Shown piece by piece: positions 12,901 through 20,242 of a DNA stretch of 64,000 bases. Source of the stretch: Vibrio sp. 05-20-BW147 (GTDB lineage: Bacteria; Pseudomonadota; Gammaproteobacteria; Enterobacterales; Vibrionaceae); assembly GCF_013369385.1 (NCBI RefSeq), contig NZ_SZTO01000010.1, forward strand, positions 124,001 to 188,000, read 5' to 3'. Below the pieces are notes generated by a model. The model was not told the DNA's origin. It did not search any database and worked only from the letters and a program-made list of their open reading frames with translations. The stretch's first letter is position 1. The number at the start of each line of letters is the position of its first letter. Position numbers and translations under genes: made by a program.

Positions 12901-15876
12901 CTGAACATTAAACGTGACAGCATCCGTACTTGAATCTGCGGTGACACTGGTCGTCGCATTACTGATTGTCACAGTCCGAGTGTTATTGCTTGCATCACCC
13001 AGACTATAATTCTCAACGTCAAACAAGGTGGTGATATCACCATCTCCAGTGATGGAAATCGTTTCACTTCCCGTCGCGGTCACTGTGCCAGAAAACGCTT
13101 GGTTCTGAGCGGCGGTCATGGTCACGCTTGCACTACTTGCTAGAGTTAAATTGTTAACGCTATTTACCGTACCACCAGCGATATTCGCTCCGTTTGAAAG
13201 TGAGAGCGTATCAGCCACACTACTTTCACCAGAAAGTGTGCCCGTCAGGGTCAGAGAGCCAGCGTCAAATGTGATTGCATCGGTTCCCGAGGTTGCAGAA
13301 ACCGATGCACCTCCAGTAGCAAGAGTAATAGTTCTGGTGTTAGTTGTTTCATCCCCAACAACAAAACTTTCCACATTGGCTAAGGTCGTGAAATTGCCAT
13401 CACCTGTAATCGTTATTGTCTCTGACCCAGCCGCTGTGATCGTTCCTCCAAACTTTGAAGGCTGATTGGCTTTCATGGTCACAGAAGCATTGTCCGCCAA
13501 AGTCAGGTTTTCAAAATTAACTATCGTGGCACCAGAGATATCAGCACCACTGGAGAGACTCAGTGTATCTATACCACTTGCAGGGTTTAACGCACCAGTA
13601 AGAGTTAAGCTGCCGGCAACAATGGTGTCATTGCCGCTACTACCGGTAATATTTTGACTACCACTGGATAAGGTGACGGTATTCGCCGCGCCTAACACAT
13701 AGGTTTCAATACTGCTTGCCGCAGTAAAACCATCGGTTACGGTCGAAATAGTGATCTGTTCTGTGCCTGCACCACTGATCGCACTGAAACTATCGTGCTG
13801 CGCTTCTGTCATCGTGACCGATGCGCCGCTGTCTAATGAAAGGGTTTCGAATGTGCTTACCGTAGCACCTGCAATATTCGCCCCATTTGCCAACTCTAAG
13901 GTATCGCTATTACTGCTGCCGGTTAATGTGCCAGAAGCAATTACTGCACCAGTCTTAACCGTAATAGCACTACTGCCACCCGTCACATTTTGTGCTGCAT
14001 CACCAAGTGTAAAAGTCAGCGCGGCATTAAGTACATAAGTTTCGATGTCGGCATCACCCGACAGCACACCATCACCGTCTGCACTGCTAATGGTAAATTG
14101 GTTGGTTCCGGTTCCATTGATGGTGGTAAAGCTCTCATGCTGCGCTTCCGTTAAGGTGAGCGAGCCATCGTTATCTGGCGTCAACGTTTCAAAGTTGGTT
14201 AGAGAGGTGAGAGTCGACAGATCGGTGCCAGTGACGACAAAGAGCGTATCCGTGCCTGCACCGCCGTCTGCGGTAGAGCCAGCAGCGTGTGCACTATTCG
14301 ATATCGTCAGTGTCTCATCGTCGCTGCTAAAGGTAATGGCAGGCGATAAGTTGGTGCCGTTTGTGGTATTAAAGCCAGCCGCACTTGAGGAGGCAGCGGT
14401 GACATTGCTGACGCTAATCGTAGCGGTACGGCTGACACTGCTGCTTGTACCATCACTAATCACCACAGTCACGGTTCTGGCCGTTTGATTTGGCGTGCTG
14501 GACGTATTGTTGTAGGTAATGGCTTGAAGGAAAGTAGCGACTTGCGCAGTGGTGGCGGTGGCTCCCGAGATGCTGATGGTATCTTGCAAGGTAATGTCTG
14601 ACGCCCCCGAGATACCATCGAGTGCATTTTGCGCCGCCGCAGTCACATTCAATCCTTCCGCCGCACCGTCTTGGTCATTGGTCAAGGTCACTGTGATGGT
14701 TTTAATGGTATCGCTGTCTGCGTCGGTCACGGCTGCATTGGGCGTAATACTAACCGCGCCACCACCTTCGGAGAATGATACACTGCTATTATCACTAGCT
14801 GAGGTCGAATCTAGATCAACCACTGGCGCAGCATTGGCCGTTGAAAAGTTAAAGGTGGTGTCATCACTAATGCCCGCAAAACTATTACCCGCAATGTCAT
14901 CAACCGCTGAAGTATCAATTCGAATCGCATAAGTTCGGTTGCCAGTCAGATTGCTGGTTGGGTTTAAGTAAATCTTATCGCCACTAATCCCGATACGCCC
15001 GGCGCTGGGTGAAGTTGTTGTTCCATCACTTTCCGTTGCTACGTTAAAGACTTCAAAATCGCTGCTGTCTGTCACGTTGCGAATGGTGATATTCCCACTA
15101 CCAAGCGCAATATTTTCGTCGAAATCGATTACGATATTGTTACTGGATGAAACACCTGTGGCGTTGTCATTTGGTGTTGAATTACTGCCGTCAAAAACGG
15201 GCGGGGTTGAGTCGGCTGCAGTTGGAGATTCAAAGTCTATCGTATCAATAATGACGAAAGTCACCGCTGAACTTTGCCCTGAAGTGGTAAACCTTACCTC
15301 GTCAATGTCGCCCCATTGACTATCAAACGTCAGCACACCATCGTTATAGCTGGCATTTTTAGCAAAAGTAACAGAGCCACTACTATCAGACTGGGTAAAA
15401 TCTATTGTGTCAGATACAACACTACTGCCATCCTTGTAGCCTGTAATCGTTACAACATGATTAAGGGTCGATGTCACTGTGAATGAATCTGTAATCGAGC
15501 CAGCTTCCATTGATACCAGCTTAAACTCATCACCACCCTGAGATTTAAAGCGAAAATCAATATCTCCCACAGGGGCATTTATAGAGCCGCTATCTGCTAA
15601 GTGATACAACAGCGCATTATCTGTGTTCGCACCATCAGTGATACCAAAACGATCACGTCCATCGACAGAGTCATTATATCTGGCCATTTTCCCGGAGCTG
15701 GGGGCAGAGCGAGAATAAGTGACACTGTCAAAAGTAACTGGGTTGGATAGTAAGGCGGCACCACCATTTTGAAAGTTTACATCATTGGGCGCCACTGCCA
15801 CTGCCTCAGCAGGGACTAAAGCCACCACGGTGAATCCAATAGCGACCATAGATTGAGTAACTTTATTTAGTTTCAC
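3964..15876 (-). CDS. Giant multi-repeat surface protein (adhesin-like) with C-terminal GlyGly-CTERM-like segment and outer-membrane β-barrel
   Basis: A 3,970-residue secreted protein. GTG start 15876 has GGAG ten bases upstream; the signal peptide ends near AEAVA (residue ~25). In order, approximately: N-terminal jelly-roll-like domain (25–215), SbsA-type Ig (220–345), VCBS/cadherin-like (346–490), a tandem β-strand solenoid with LTGTLSG/VTMTEAQ repeats (~500–1090), one RTX-like glycine/Asp patch (~1140–1165), Ig-like repeats including two almost identical 104-residue units (~1724–1931), many cadherin-like repeats with NEDT/NDAP motifs (2126–2996), Calx-β (~3152–3256), thrombospondin-3-like DSDGD calcium motifs (~3366–3396), two cadherin-like repeats, SSGGPLGG plus hydrophobic stretch and RR (~3755–3778), a second signal-like stretch ending SQA, then a ~175-residue barrel ending in FSIVLEFR. 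An adhesion or matrix role is inferred. It is the last gene of the island cluster. Confidence 0.9.
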   Translation of the reverse strand: MKLNKVTQSMVAIGFTVVALVPAEAVAVAPNDVNFQNGGAALLSNPVTFDSVTYSRSAPSSGKMARYNDSVDGRDRFGITDGANTDNALLYHLADSGSINAPVGDIDFRFKSQGGDEFKLVSMEAGSITDSFTVTSTLNHVVTITGYKDGSSVVSDTIDFTQSDSSGSVTFAKNASYNDGVLTFDSQWGDIDEVRFTTSGQSSAVTFVIIDTIDFESPTAADSTPPVFDGSNSTPNDNATGVSSSNNIVIDFDENIALGSGNITIRNVTDSSDFEVFNVATESDGTTTSPSAGRIGISGDKIYLNPTSNLTGNRTYAIRIDTSAVDDIAGNSFAGISDDTTFNFSTANAAPVVDLDSTSASDNSSVSFSEGGGAVSITPNAAVTDADSDTIKTITVTLTNDQDGAAEGLNVTAAAQNALDGISGASDITLQDTISISGATATTAQVATFLQAITYNNTSSTPNQTARTVTVVISDGTSSSVSRTATISVSNVTAASSSAAGFNTTNGTNLSPAITFSSDDETLTISNSAHAAGSTADGGAGTDTLFVVTGTDLSTLTSLTNFETLTPDNDGSLTLTEAQHESFTTINGTGTNQFTISSADGDGVLSGDADIETYVLNAALTFTLGDAAQNVTGGSSAITVKTGAVIASGTLTGSSNSDTLELANGANIAGATVSTFETLSLDSGASVTMTEAQHDSFSAISGAGTEQITISTVTDGFTAASSIETYVLGAANTVTLSSGSQNITGSSGNDTIVAGSLTLTGALNPASGIDTLSLSSGADISGATIVNFENLTLADNASVTMKANQPSKFGGTITAAGSETITITGDGNFTTLANVESFVVGDETTNTRTITLATGGASVSATSGTDAITFDAGSLTLTGTLSGESSVADTLSLSNGANIAGGTVNSVNNLTLASSASVTMTAAQNQAFSGTVTATGSETISITGDGDITTLFDVENYSLGDASNNTRTVTISNATTSVTADSSTDAVTFNVQGSGYSGTLTGDSGVGDTVLASTGADLSAGSFLNIGTLSLASGATVAIDAANISDFSTVISGSSGSETLKLMDGGTFDFSTTSVSEIENLAIGTNNNFTITLTDNFDSNGNPVTVTNASGSAIVGNISLNASALSGDALVISATDFNGADTFVGGSAADTIRPGGGTDSMTGNAGNDNFVGSASNLSGDTITDLSVGDTITLTGVTGLRKSNVRFSGSNILQIDTNGTDFSSVEVAISLSNSPAASLDFTVADSGSDTLITFITPNDAPTFSGLNGGNTFTENGSAVAIDNNATVADTELDALNSGLGNYNDATLTIARNGGANSQDIFTNGGLLGALAQGSSFTYNDTTVGTVTTNSNGTLVLRFNSNATSAIVDSVLQAIYYQNSSEDPTASVTLDFTFNDGTANSTGTNQAVVNITAQNDAPTDISLSATSVNQSVTGSAATVATASTTDVDSADSHTYSLVAASSSANGTCSASTGNDSFQFTGSTLQSKTALTPGSYSICVQSDDGTTTFQESFTITVVDNVAPDAPSTPDLDAASDTGASNTDNITNDTTPTFSGTAESGATVKLYSNQVGGGTTVIGTGTATGGNWQITTDPLTAGLSHSIFATATDASTNVSNSSSSLSVTIDNTTPTAPSTPDLAASSDTGTSNTDNLTNDTTPTFTGTGTTGDTVTLVSNVDGTIGSAVVSGGVWSITASSALTAGDHTITARATDTAGNTADSASLAITLDTSVPTPTITTPIEGDGKVNAAEDNDVLIAGTGAEAGNSVTVTIHDGANSLSRTVTADNSGNWTISGSEFDVSAFNNGTLTVTASQSDAAGNTSSAASTTITLDNSAPSAPSITTPIEGDGKVNAAEDNDVLIAGSGAETGNSVTVTIDDGASSLNRTVTADNSGNWMISGSEFDVSTFNNGALTVTASQSDAAGNTSSAASTTITLDNALPSIGISSDKSALKAGETATLTFTLSESETDFTAADVTVAGGTLSNFSGSGTSYTATFTPAEKSTEDATIDVAAEKFSDAAGNLNTAATQLVISVDTAIPTGHNISIDQESINKTNEQAMSFTFAAAEVNAMFTYSVSDGTTTIDGASQTITSETMQVTGIDVTSLQEGTLTVSVVVTDAAGNASDAVTDTVTKRYDVAPTVVDDSFSTEEDTAKQFDLLANDSDINDDMVASSATVKTQPSKGQVSISNGVVTYTPNSNETGTDTFTYTVKDALLQESQEATVTVTISAINDAPVAKALTITTDEDTASAALSVRSQTTDVEDGIPTGDLALVSLPQKGQVTVDQTAGTFVYTPNANENGSDSFTYTIADSEGSVSLAATVSVNIGSVNDAPVASADTLTFDEDVTSTLDVLSNDSDIEDGAFTASSITLQDLGQGEGVYSFATVSVNADGTLNIVPAANVNGQHRFTYTLTDSSQAVSESATITLNIMPVNDAPVAVDNSAQLLEEGSFEVNVLGNDSDVDTGDSFDLTSVNVVDQPAHGSVSVTASGAIIYRPEENYFGEDSFTYTVADVAGAVSNVATVTMTVTPVNDAPMAQAQSQTLDEDNSLVITLVGSDIDNDDDTLQYVITEPVSHGVLEPLNNNSWRYTPEANFNGSDFFLFKVNDGDLDSTEVRVDLTVNAVNDTPTATDVSTTGAEETPLTITLNGSDIEGSSLSYQVATAPLNGSVTITGNQAVYTGNSNFFGQDSFTYSVSDGELTSEAALVTITLSNVNDAPVISGSPATQVDEDSAYQFVPQASDNDPADTLTYSIANKPSWATFDTATGALSGTPSNSDVGTHAGIVISVSDGSVSASLPAFAITVNNVNDAPVISGSPATQVNEDSAYLFTPQVSDVDSQAFTFSITNKPAWVSFDAATGTLSGTPSNDDVGTYAGIVITVSDGSATATLNTFSIVVNNVNDAPSISGTPALTVNEDSTYRFAPQAGDVDSSSLSFSISNKPTWASFNTATGVLSGTPANEHVGTTENIVITVSDGELSASLAAFNLTVINVNDAPVAVNDTFVFTESNDGIYLLDVLSNDSDVDPDTLQLDWVTPTSGSATMVGSQIQLVTSAIGTVTVQYGVKDGNGGKATAKATVTINSAKLDAPTITAPADVEVNATSLFTKVALGTAIAEDRTGKPLPVSLADNNTFFRPGANTVYWRTQDSQGNVAEASQSVIVHPLISISKDAQTTEGTSHAVSVYLNGPAPSYPVVVPYTVSGSTDSSDHTLASGEVVIASGTEGKLSFDILNDGQSESAETLVIDLDNTLNLGSKRRYTLTIFEENVAPKVTVNVSQAGEQRSKIENGTELVTITSSVTDANASDTHTFAWSSSNDALNQAIAGQTNSDTLTFSPQTLSSAIYTLQLTVTDNGTPPLSVTHVVYLEVVEALAVLGSEDSDGDLIPDDQEGHSDSDGDGIPDYLDAISDCNVIQQTVAENDSFLIEGQPGVCLRKGVTIVENLTGGARLLDNELTVDNEADNIGGIFDFVATNLPQPGQSYQLVMPQRLPVPANAVYRKFRADVGWVDFVEDADNSIASTSGEAGYCPPPGDSVWTPGLTEGHWCVQLTIQDGGPNDDDGMANGSVVDPGGVAARASSNALPQASDDTAVVTRNGSVVIDVLSNDTDADGDSLTLSSASVDIGSVSVVNNQLSYTTQSQFFGVATITYSVTDGNGGTGTAKVTVNVLNNQNPRAEDDVVETNDRTPVTINVLSNDSDVDNDALTLVSIQAQHGQVVKNADQTVTYTPTLGFEGTDVLTYVIQDSQGLQDTGKVTVTVKLVKDVDVSNSSGGPLGGMALMLLTLAGALRRVGKKGWLALLAALSFNSQAAWYLDAQMGISHADERSPISMEDVVSTDDKGFYRSIGLGYQLDEKWSAMLRYVDMGEGSATLRGATTSPQEYHQSVASVSPILASGVGLEVEYKFWQSDAWHSKINMGGLFWSAEIESTYQDNRINTDIDGFDMYIGGSVGYTLSENWVLGLAYDKYFLLENEVDTFSIVLEFR
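10082..10705 (-). repeat. Two tandem 312-bp repeats inside the giant adhesin gene
   Basis: Units of about 312 bp (10082–10393 and 10394–10705) encode two nearly identical 104-residue Ig-like domains, each containing [20 protein letters not shown]. By eye only a few percent of bases differ, far less than between the other domains of the protein. This points to recent duplication or ongoing gene conversion. Confidence 0.85.
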
Positions 15877-16198
15877 GTCCCAGCTCCAACATTTTCAGTT
15901 TCAGTTTTATTTCTTTTCAAGAACACAAATAAAAAGGAAGCGCAACAACCTTTGCCTTTCATTTATTAAACAATCAATTCAATTTGTAGGCGAATCGATC
16001 ACTCATCAACAACAAGAAACCTGATGTTCCTAGTTCCCGAAAAACCAGATGCAGGATACCCACTGGCAACCTAATTCTGCTACTACACCAATACCCCATT
16101 CTGCGCTCAAAACCCTGCTCAGTACAGGCAGAAGCCACAAGATAAAACTCGCCATTTGAGTGCCAGGGGTGGGGTCACCCCTAGAAAACGCAGCTCAC
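15877..16198. other. 322-bp intergenic gap between collar gene and adhesin gene
   Basis: I see no open gene. It contains a GC-rich inverted repeat, AGGGGT / ACCCCT, at about 16167–16184 just beyond the collar gene, which could slow or end transcription but has no T-run. AT-rich sequence follows towards the adhesin start. The gap leaves room for an adhesin promoter, so the adhesin may be transcribed separately from the three upstream genes. Confidence 0.5.
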
Positions 16199-16840
16199 TT
16201 AGCTACGAGGCGGATAAATCCCATCCGTACTGATGGCATAGGTCATAACCGAGCTCGGTTGGTTAATAAAGAAATATTGACCTGCTCCCGTATTACCCGT
16301 GATCACATCTGGAGCTGGAACGTCTGAAGCATCGAAACCAACCTGAACAGCTCCACTTGCCATCGTTGTATTCGCCGTTGTGGAATAGGCTTTTTGTATC
16401 GGATCCACATTAAACCCGCTCGGGATGCCACCGGTTGCCCAGTAGGCATTTTCTGCATCGTTGGTGTCCCCTGTTCCATTAAAGGCATTAACCTTGGCTT
16501 GCCCTGTTATGACTGCTCCGGGTTTCGCAGTTGCCACCGCCAGATGATTGTGCTTTGGCATCTCAGCAAGTGACAATACGTGAGTCTCATTGCCATACCG
16601 TGTACCCAATGGCCTTGGCGTTAATCCTGGCCCATTGCCATTGCCCACCGCAACCCGACCACGTAGGTCAGGTATCCCAAAGGTAACCCGTCCATCTCCC
16701 CCATAAAATGTACTTAACAAAGAGAACAATGCGGTGTTTGATTGGACGGTTTCATTCTGGCCGTAACAAAACACAAAACCACGTGGTGCAAAGTTAAACC
16801 CATATAGCTCAACTTCTCCTAAAAAAGCTTCTGTACTCAT
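16199..16840 (-). CDS. Phage-tail-collar domain protein (microcystin-dependent protein family)
   Basis: A 213-residue protein of the Tail Collar family. Landmarks are EAFLGEVELYGFNFAPRGF, a Gln/Asn-rich region, TFYGGDGRVTFGIPDLRGRV, and MPKHNHLAV around the family's conserved histidines. No signal peptide. Start ATG 16840 is preferred over ATG 16846, because AAGGA lies at normal distance from the former and abuts the latter. No phage structural genes surround it. Homologues are often found outside prophages, commonly in tandem copies; here there is one. It sits between the formyltransferase-like gene (15-bp gap) and the giant adhesin, so it probably belongs to that system. Its role is unknown. 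Confidence 0.85.
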   Translation of the reverse strand: MSTEAFLGEVELYGFNFAPRGFVFCYGQNETVQSNTALFSLLSTFYGGDGRVTFGIPDLRGRVAVGNGNGPGLTPRPLGTRYGNETHVLSLAEMPKHNHLAVATAKPGAVITGQAKVNAFNGTGDTNDAENAYWATGGIPSGFNVDPIQKAYSTTANTTMASGAVQVGFDASDVPAPDVITGNTGAGQYFFINQPSSVMTYAISTDGIYPPRS

Positions 16841-16855
16841 CGTCATTCCTTTGGT

Positions 16856-17770
16856 TCAAGTTAAAAGAATACCCGCTTGCAGCCCCACCATCTGGGCAAA
16901 ACGGTACCCGTCAAAAACACCTTCGGGGCAGGCAACCACATCAATTCTCACGGCTTCATCCATCAATGCGACCACCAGCCCCTGATCTATTGAAACGCAC
17001 AAAATTGTCCCTGCCGGAACGCCATAAGTTGGCATGTCGCTCGGGCTCACTTGTAACAGCTGGCAGGTCATCTGAGCCACTTGAATCCGTGCCCCCCCCC
17101 AATAAGGGTTCGCAGCTCGGCATAAATCAACAATCTGCCCGGCATTTTGTTGACACCAATTTATTCGGAGTTGCTCTTCACTCATCGTTAGAACTGTTGG
17201 GGCGGGACTATATGTTGCACCTGTTAGCTCAGGTAGGCTTTTGTCTGATTGCTCCAACATCGAGGAGAGTTCGATAACTGTATATGAAAGAACTTCTATC
17301 GTTTTGTTATACAATCGACCTGTTGTTTCATATGGCAAAATTTCGACATCGACGTGAAGAACTAAATCATTTCCCGGATAGCTCGTTATCCTGATGGGTA
17401 TCGTTGAAGCCCCCTGGCGTATCTGCTCAAATAGAATCAGATCTAGATTCGATAAATAACAATCAGAGAGATGCAGTTGAAACATTGATAAATGGCGCGG
17501 TATATCAGTTGACCCATCAAGTTGATACTGATAGGTCAATACGTACTGGCTATCCCATGCAGCCAGCATTGAAAAAAGTTTATCCATCTCTAAACTAGCC
17601 GCTGCGTACCATTTCACCCCTCTCTGTTTCAGGTGTTCACTCAACTGTGGTGAAATATTCTCTGATACAAAAAATACGCCGGCCAAAAGACCTTTCGCAT
17701 GGAGTCGCTCAATCATCGGCGTAATCATTGGAGAGGATGTGATAAAGGTCGCTTTTTGCATACTGTTCAC
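16856..17770 (-). CDS. Formyltransferase-family protein with altered active site
   Basis: A 304-residue protein that reads as a diverged formyltransferase of the methionyl-tRNA formyltransferase/UDP-sugar N-formyltransferase fold. The N-domain carries QLHLSDCY at 98–105, where E. coli Fmt has Asn-x-His; Asp135 lies 35 residues after His100, close to the 36-residue spacing of the Fmt catalytic His–Asp pair. The IL-PYETTGRLYNK segment matches the family's PxDTAGxLYDK stretch. The C-terminal ~70 residues resemble the Fmt C-domain (PAGTILCV, ALMDEAVRIDVV). The Asn-to-Gln change leaves activity uncertain. GTG 17770 directly follows the methyltransferase stop codon; ATG 17761 is an alternative. Family assignment is by pattern, not by search. 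Confidence 0.6.
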   Translation of the reverse strand: MNSMQKATFITSSPMITPMIERLHAKGLLAGVFFVSENISPQLSEHLKQRGVKWYAAASLEMDKLFSMLAAWDSQYVLTYQYQLDGSTDIPRHLSMFQLHLSDCYLSNLDLILFEQIRQGASTIPIRITSYPGNDLVLHVDVEILPYETTGRLYNKTIEVLSYTVIELSSMLEQSDKSLPELTGATYSPAPTVLTMSEEQLRINWCQQNAGQIVDLCRAANPYWGGARIQVAQMTCQLLQVSPSDMPTYGVPAGTILCVSIDQGLVVALMDEAVRIDVVACPEGVFDGYRFAQMVGLQAGILLT

Positions 17771-19024
17771 CTATGCCACCGTCGGTAAGAAGCCGGGCGT
17801 ACCACACAACTTATAGTAAAACTTCAGTTTGTCGCCTCCTTTAACTAACAGGTCATCAGGCTCAGCAGCTTTTGGCCTGAAATCCACGCATACCGACATT
17901 TCTGGCCGAGGATGGGTGATACCCGAATCGTACTGATCAACGTTCTCTTGCCCAAACACCCCCAGCTTCACACTGAGCAATAAAATGCGATTGTGTATGT
18001 CTGGAATATTTCTCGGAATTTGTACCTGACCGGCTTCAAGTAAACGAAAACCGGAGCCCAATTGCATTTCATTAAATTGATTTAATATTTCACGATTTAT
18101 TTTAAAAATTTCACCTAGTTCAATGCGCTCAGACCGAATGTCGTCTTGAATAAAGCGAGAATGACTGAAATTGCAGTCTTGCCATTGCTCGACAAACTCT
18201 CGTTGAGGGTTAGCTAAAGCCGCCTCTACCGTAATTTGTTCAGGTAACAATAATGCCTGTTCTGAAAGAAACTGCCTTAAATGCAGTAAAAAATGTAAAT
18301 GCCCTTCACGGGTCAGACCGTGATGTATTGCTTCAATAATTAGAATGTCGATTGGGTGATCAGGGTGGTATTCCATCACATCCATACAAAGGACTTGGTG
18401 AACATGCTCTGCAATCCCCATTAGCTCAATCAAACGATTTAACACCTTTACTGCACCAGGCTGGATATCAATCAGTGTTATCTTCAACAAAGGGCCATGA
18501 GGATTTGTGGATTGGTAATAACAAATAAGGGGGAGCAACAAGGGCGCAAAAGGACCACATGCTGGATAAACAATATGAAGGTTCTCTTGATTGGTAAAAG
18601 CAGAAGACTGCAGTGCTTGATCAAGTCCGCGAAGAAATGCCTTCACCCGATAGATATCTTTCACGGTATGGATCGCATCCTTCACCGCCATCACTAATCC
18701 AGTGGCATTAATATAAGAAGAACCCAACTCTTGTTCTGTCAGGTCGGACTGTTGGAAAACAGTAACAAGCTTATCCGCGAGATCACCAAAAAGAGCTACC
18801 CAATTTTCGTGAGCAGTTTCCGGCTGATGAATCAATGCCTCCATCAAACTCACACAGGCTTGTCGCAATGCGTCTGTCTGAGACAACCCTGCCGATTGCT
18901 GATCTATCTCTAACTGTTGTCTCAACAATCGATTGAACAACTGTTCCAGTATCGGATCAACAACAGCCACCTCCGGACGCGGTGCGTGATTAGTCGGCTT
19001 GGACATATGTTCTCTGCAACTCAC
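17771..19024 (-). CDS. Putative SAM-dependent methyltransferase, PRMT-like fold
   Basis: A 417-residue protein with no signal peptide. The N-terminal ~145 residues are helical and unrecognised. Then come a glycine motif I region VYPACGPFAPLL (~152–163), an acidic strand end LIDIQP (~184–189), CMDVMEY (~213–219) and DILIIEAIHHGL (~226–237), the spacing expected of a class I methyltransferase. The acidic DILIIEA plus a later LLLPEQITVEAAL resembles the double-E loop and PDRATL strand of protein arginine methyltransferases. A protein substrate is therefore an attractive inference, not shown. The start is GTG 19024 (GGGAG eight bases upstream) or ATG 19006. First gene of the cluster; its stop abuts the formyltransferase-like gene. 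Confidence 0.6.
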   Translation of the reverse strand: MSCREHMSKPTNHAPRPEVAVVDPILEQLFNRLLRQQLEIDQQSAGLSQTDALRQACVSLMEALIHQPETAHENWVALFGDLADKLVTVFQQSDLTEQELGSSYINATGLVMAVKDAIHTVKDIYRVKAFLRGLDQALQSSAFTNQENLHIVYPACGPFAPLLLPLICYYQSTNPHGPLLKITLIDIQPGAVKVLNRLIELMGIAEHVHQVLCMDVMEYHPDHPIDILIIEAIHHGLTREGHLHFLLHLRQFLSEQALLLPEQITVEAALANPQREFVEQWQDCNFSHSRFIQDDIRSERIELGEIFKINREILNQFNEMQLGSGFRLLEAGQVQIPRNIPDIHNRILLLSVKLGVFGQENVDQYDSGITHPRPEMSVCVDFRPKAAEPDDLLVKGGDKLKFYYKLCGTPGFLPTVA

Positions 19025-19183
19025 AATATAAACTCCCTAGAAAAGAACGCCACTCCCCATTCGCAAACAGCACCACGACATGACAGTGTTTGATGCTTTG
19101 GCCAATCTTGCTCACAAATACCGATAAATATGCACTTACATGCACACAATGTTAGTTCATGAATTTTTAGAGGCAATTCATTT

Positions 19184-19197
19184 TTGATATGAATCAT
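19184..19197 (-). promoter_or_regulatory. Possible FNR-type site upstream of the island cluster
   Basis: TTGAT ATGA ATCAT, nine of ten positions of the FNR consensus TTGAT-N4-ATCAA, about 160 bases upstream of the first gene. The region is AT-rich, so chance occurrence is possible. Confidence 0.3.
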
Positions 19198-19383
19198 TTT
19201 TTATTAATACATCTGCAAAGCCGATCACATTGGGAGAAATATCACACAAAATATTAGATCCCAGAGCAGAAGATCTAACGTAGTCAGGGCACCCTCATCG
19301 GTTGCACGTAAATGCCTGAAATTTGGCTTTACATCCCCCAATCACTTATCAGCAAAAAACTTCTAGCCATCTTTGCCGACAAA

Positions 19384-19739
19384 CAGCGTTGTTGATAAAA
19401 TCAGCTTAAGTCAGCGATGCTAAGTGCCCAGAAGTTAGCTTCTGAAGCACTGAGTTAATCAGTCATCTCTTCGTGAGTATCCACATCAAACAGCTAGGTG
19501 CAGTTGGCGAGGCGTTTAGCGTATTTCTATGTCATGCTTTTTCACTTTCCATACACCTTAGCCAAATACTTTGAGCGTTGACTGATACAGATGCAGTCTG
19601 GGGATATCAACGGAACATCCAATCGCTTGAAAATCGAGTCCATAAAACCACGCAGTGCAAGAGAAGCCCCCCTTTAACATCATAAAAGAGCAGACCCTAG
19701 GGATTGGAAATGCTTCAACTGATTTAGGCAACAACGCCC
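19384..19739 (-). mobile_element. Decayed IS5-family (IS903-like) element, internally deleted
   Basis: Both ends survive as imperfect inverted repeats: plus strand 19386 GCGTTGTTGATAAAATCAG and minus strand from about 19737 GCGTTGTTGCCTAAATCAG, similar to the IS903-group terminus. Between them the minus strand keeps transposase pieces in two frames: MMLKGGF, then (after a frameshift in a run of six C) SLALRGFMDSIFKRLDVP and SPDCICISQRSK, then WKVKKH and PRQLHLAV with stops in between. Most of the N-terminal coding part is gone. At ~356 bp against roughly 1 kb for intact members, it cannot transpose on its own. No target duplication is visible. Confidence 0.75.
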
Positions 19740-19758
19740 TAAGATACTTAACAAAAAA

Positions 19759-19788
19759 CCTGCCTTGCTCGTGGAGAAGCAAGGCAGG
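19759..19788 (-). terminator. Orphan strong hairpin terminator
   Basis: Perfect 10-bp stem CCTGCCTTGC / GCAAGGCAGG with a 10-base loop, followed on the minus strand by TTTTTT. No gene on the minus strand ends here: LruC stops at 20135 with its own hairpin. Its right arm merges into the chemoreceptor remnant, so it may mark an old junction. Confidence 0.65.
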
Positions 19789-20052
19789 TAACAACCTTAC
19801 CCAAGCCGATAAACAACACCAGCGGGTAGAGCAAGTGGTTGCTGCGTTCGAAGAAATGGCAACACTGGCACCAGCGGTTACACTGCAAAGTCGAAAGCGC
19901 TCCGCTAACCAGGACAATCAGCCCGGACTTACCACGCTACTCGCGAGCTAAACCAACGAAGTAGAGAAACCTGTGCTCAAACCTCGCGAAATGCCGAAGA
20001 AGTTCAAACTCAAGCAAACGCCTTGAAACAGCAAGTGGATTTCTTTTATTGA
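19785..20052 (+). pseudogene. Remnant of a methyl-accepting chemotaxis protein gene
   Basis: The plus strand reads [18 protein letters not shown] and EEMATLAP, matching [18 protein letters not shown] and EEMATSAQ of the receptor at 1737–3773. After frame breaks and a large deletion it resumes with AQTSRNAEEVQTQANALKQQVDFFY and a stop, matching that receptor's last residues. The start, sensor, TM segments, HAMP and signalling tip are missing. At base level it is clearly diverged from the intact copy (roughly 70–75 percent by eye), unlike the perfect 108-bp repeat that follows. Confidence 0.8.
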
Positions 20053-20063
20053 TCGTTTGAACT

Positions 20064-20105
20064 AAAAAAACACCTAGCTCGATATTTCGCCCTAGGTGCT
20101 TTTTA
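20064..20105. terminator. Bidirectional hairpin between chemoreceptor remnant and LruC gene
   Basis: Stem AGCACCTAG / CTAGGTGCT on the minus strand with A-runs on one side and T-runs on the other. It is suited to ending the LruC gene on the minus strand and the former receptor gene on the plus strand. Confidence 0.65.
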
Positions 20106-20134
20106 CTACCCACTCTTTTAATCGCAGTTCGTCT

Positions 20135-20242
20135 TTAATTACATTTCCAGCATTTCCCTTTTACCCAAGTGTCAAACCATGTGGTGTTGCTCGTTCCAGC
20201 CGATTCCGCCCATCTCGTCACCTCGGGGTAAGCCATGGTGCT
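20135..20242. repeat. Right copy of the 108-bp perfect direct repeat
   Basis: Identical to 3836–3943, offset 16,299 bases. This copy is the intact 3' end of the LruC-domain gene. The two copies bracket the accessory island. Confidence 0.95.

Noticed and set aside
5024..14932. Many long plus-strand reading frames opposite the adhesin gene
   Set aside because: They are antisense shadows of the repetitive Ser/Thr/Val-rich coding sequence, with no ribosome-binding sites, and their low-complexity products match no family.
3964..15876. RTX toxin
   Set aside because: Only one short glycine/Asp patch resembles RTX nonapeptides, there is no toxin domain or type I secretion signal, and the protein has an N-terminal signal peptide and C-terminal barrel.
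16199..16840. Prophage, suggested by the tail-collar protein
   Set aside because: No capsid, terminase, portal, lysis, integrase or other phage genes lie in the surrounding 16 kb; the collar domain is common outside phages.
19719..19788. Integron attC site, suggested by TAAC-like ends and a hairpin
   Set aside because: The TAAC-like bases and the hairpin are explained by an IS5-type terminus and a minus-strand terminator; no integron cassette structure is present.
19558..19917. A 119-codon minus-strand reading frame across the island border
   Set aside because: It runs through the IS remnant, the orphan hairpin and the antisense of the receptor remnant, so it is a chance frame.
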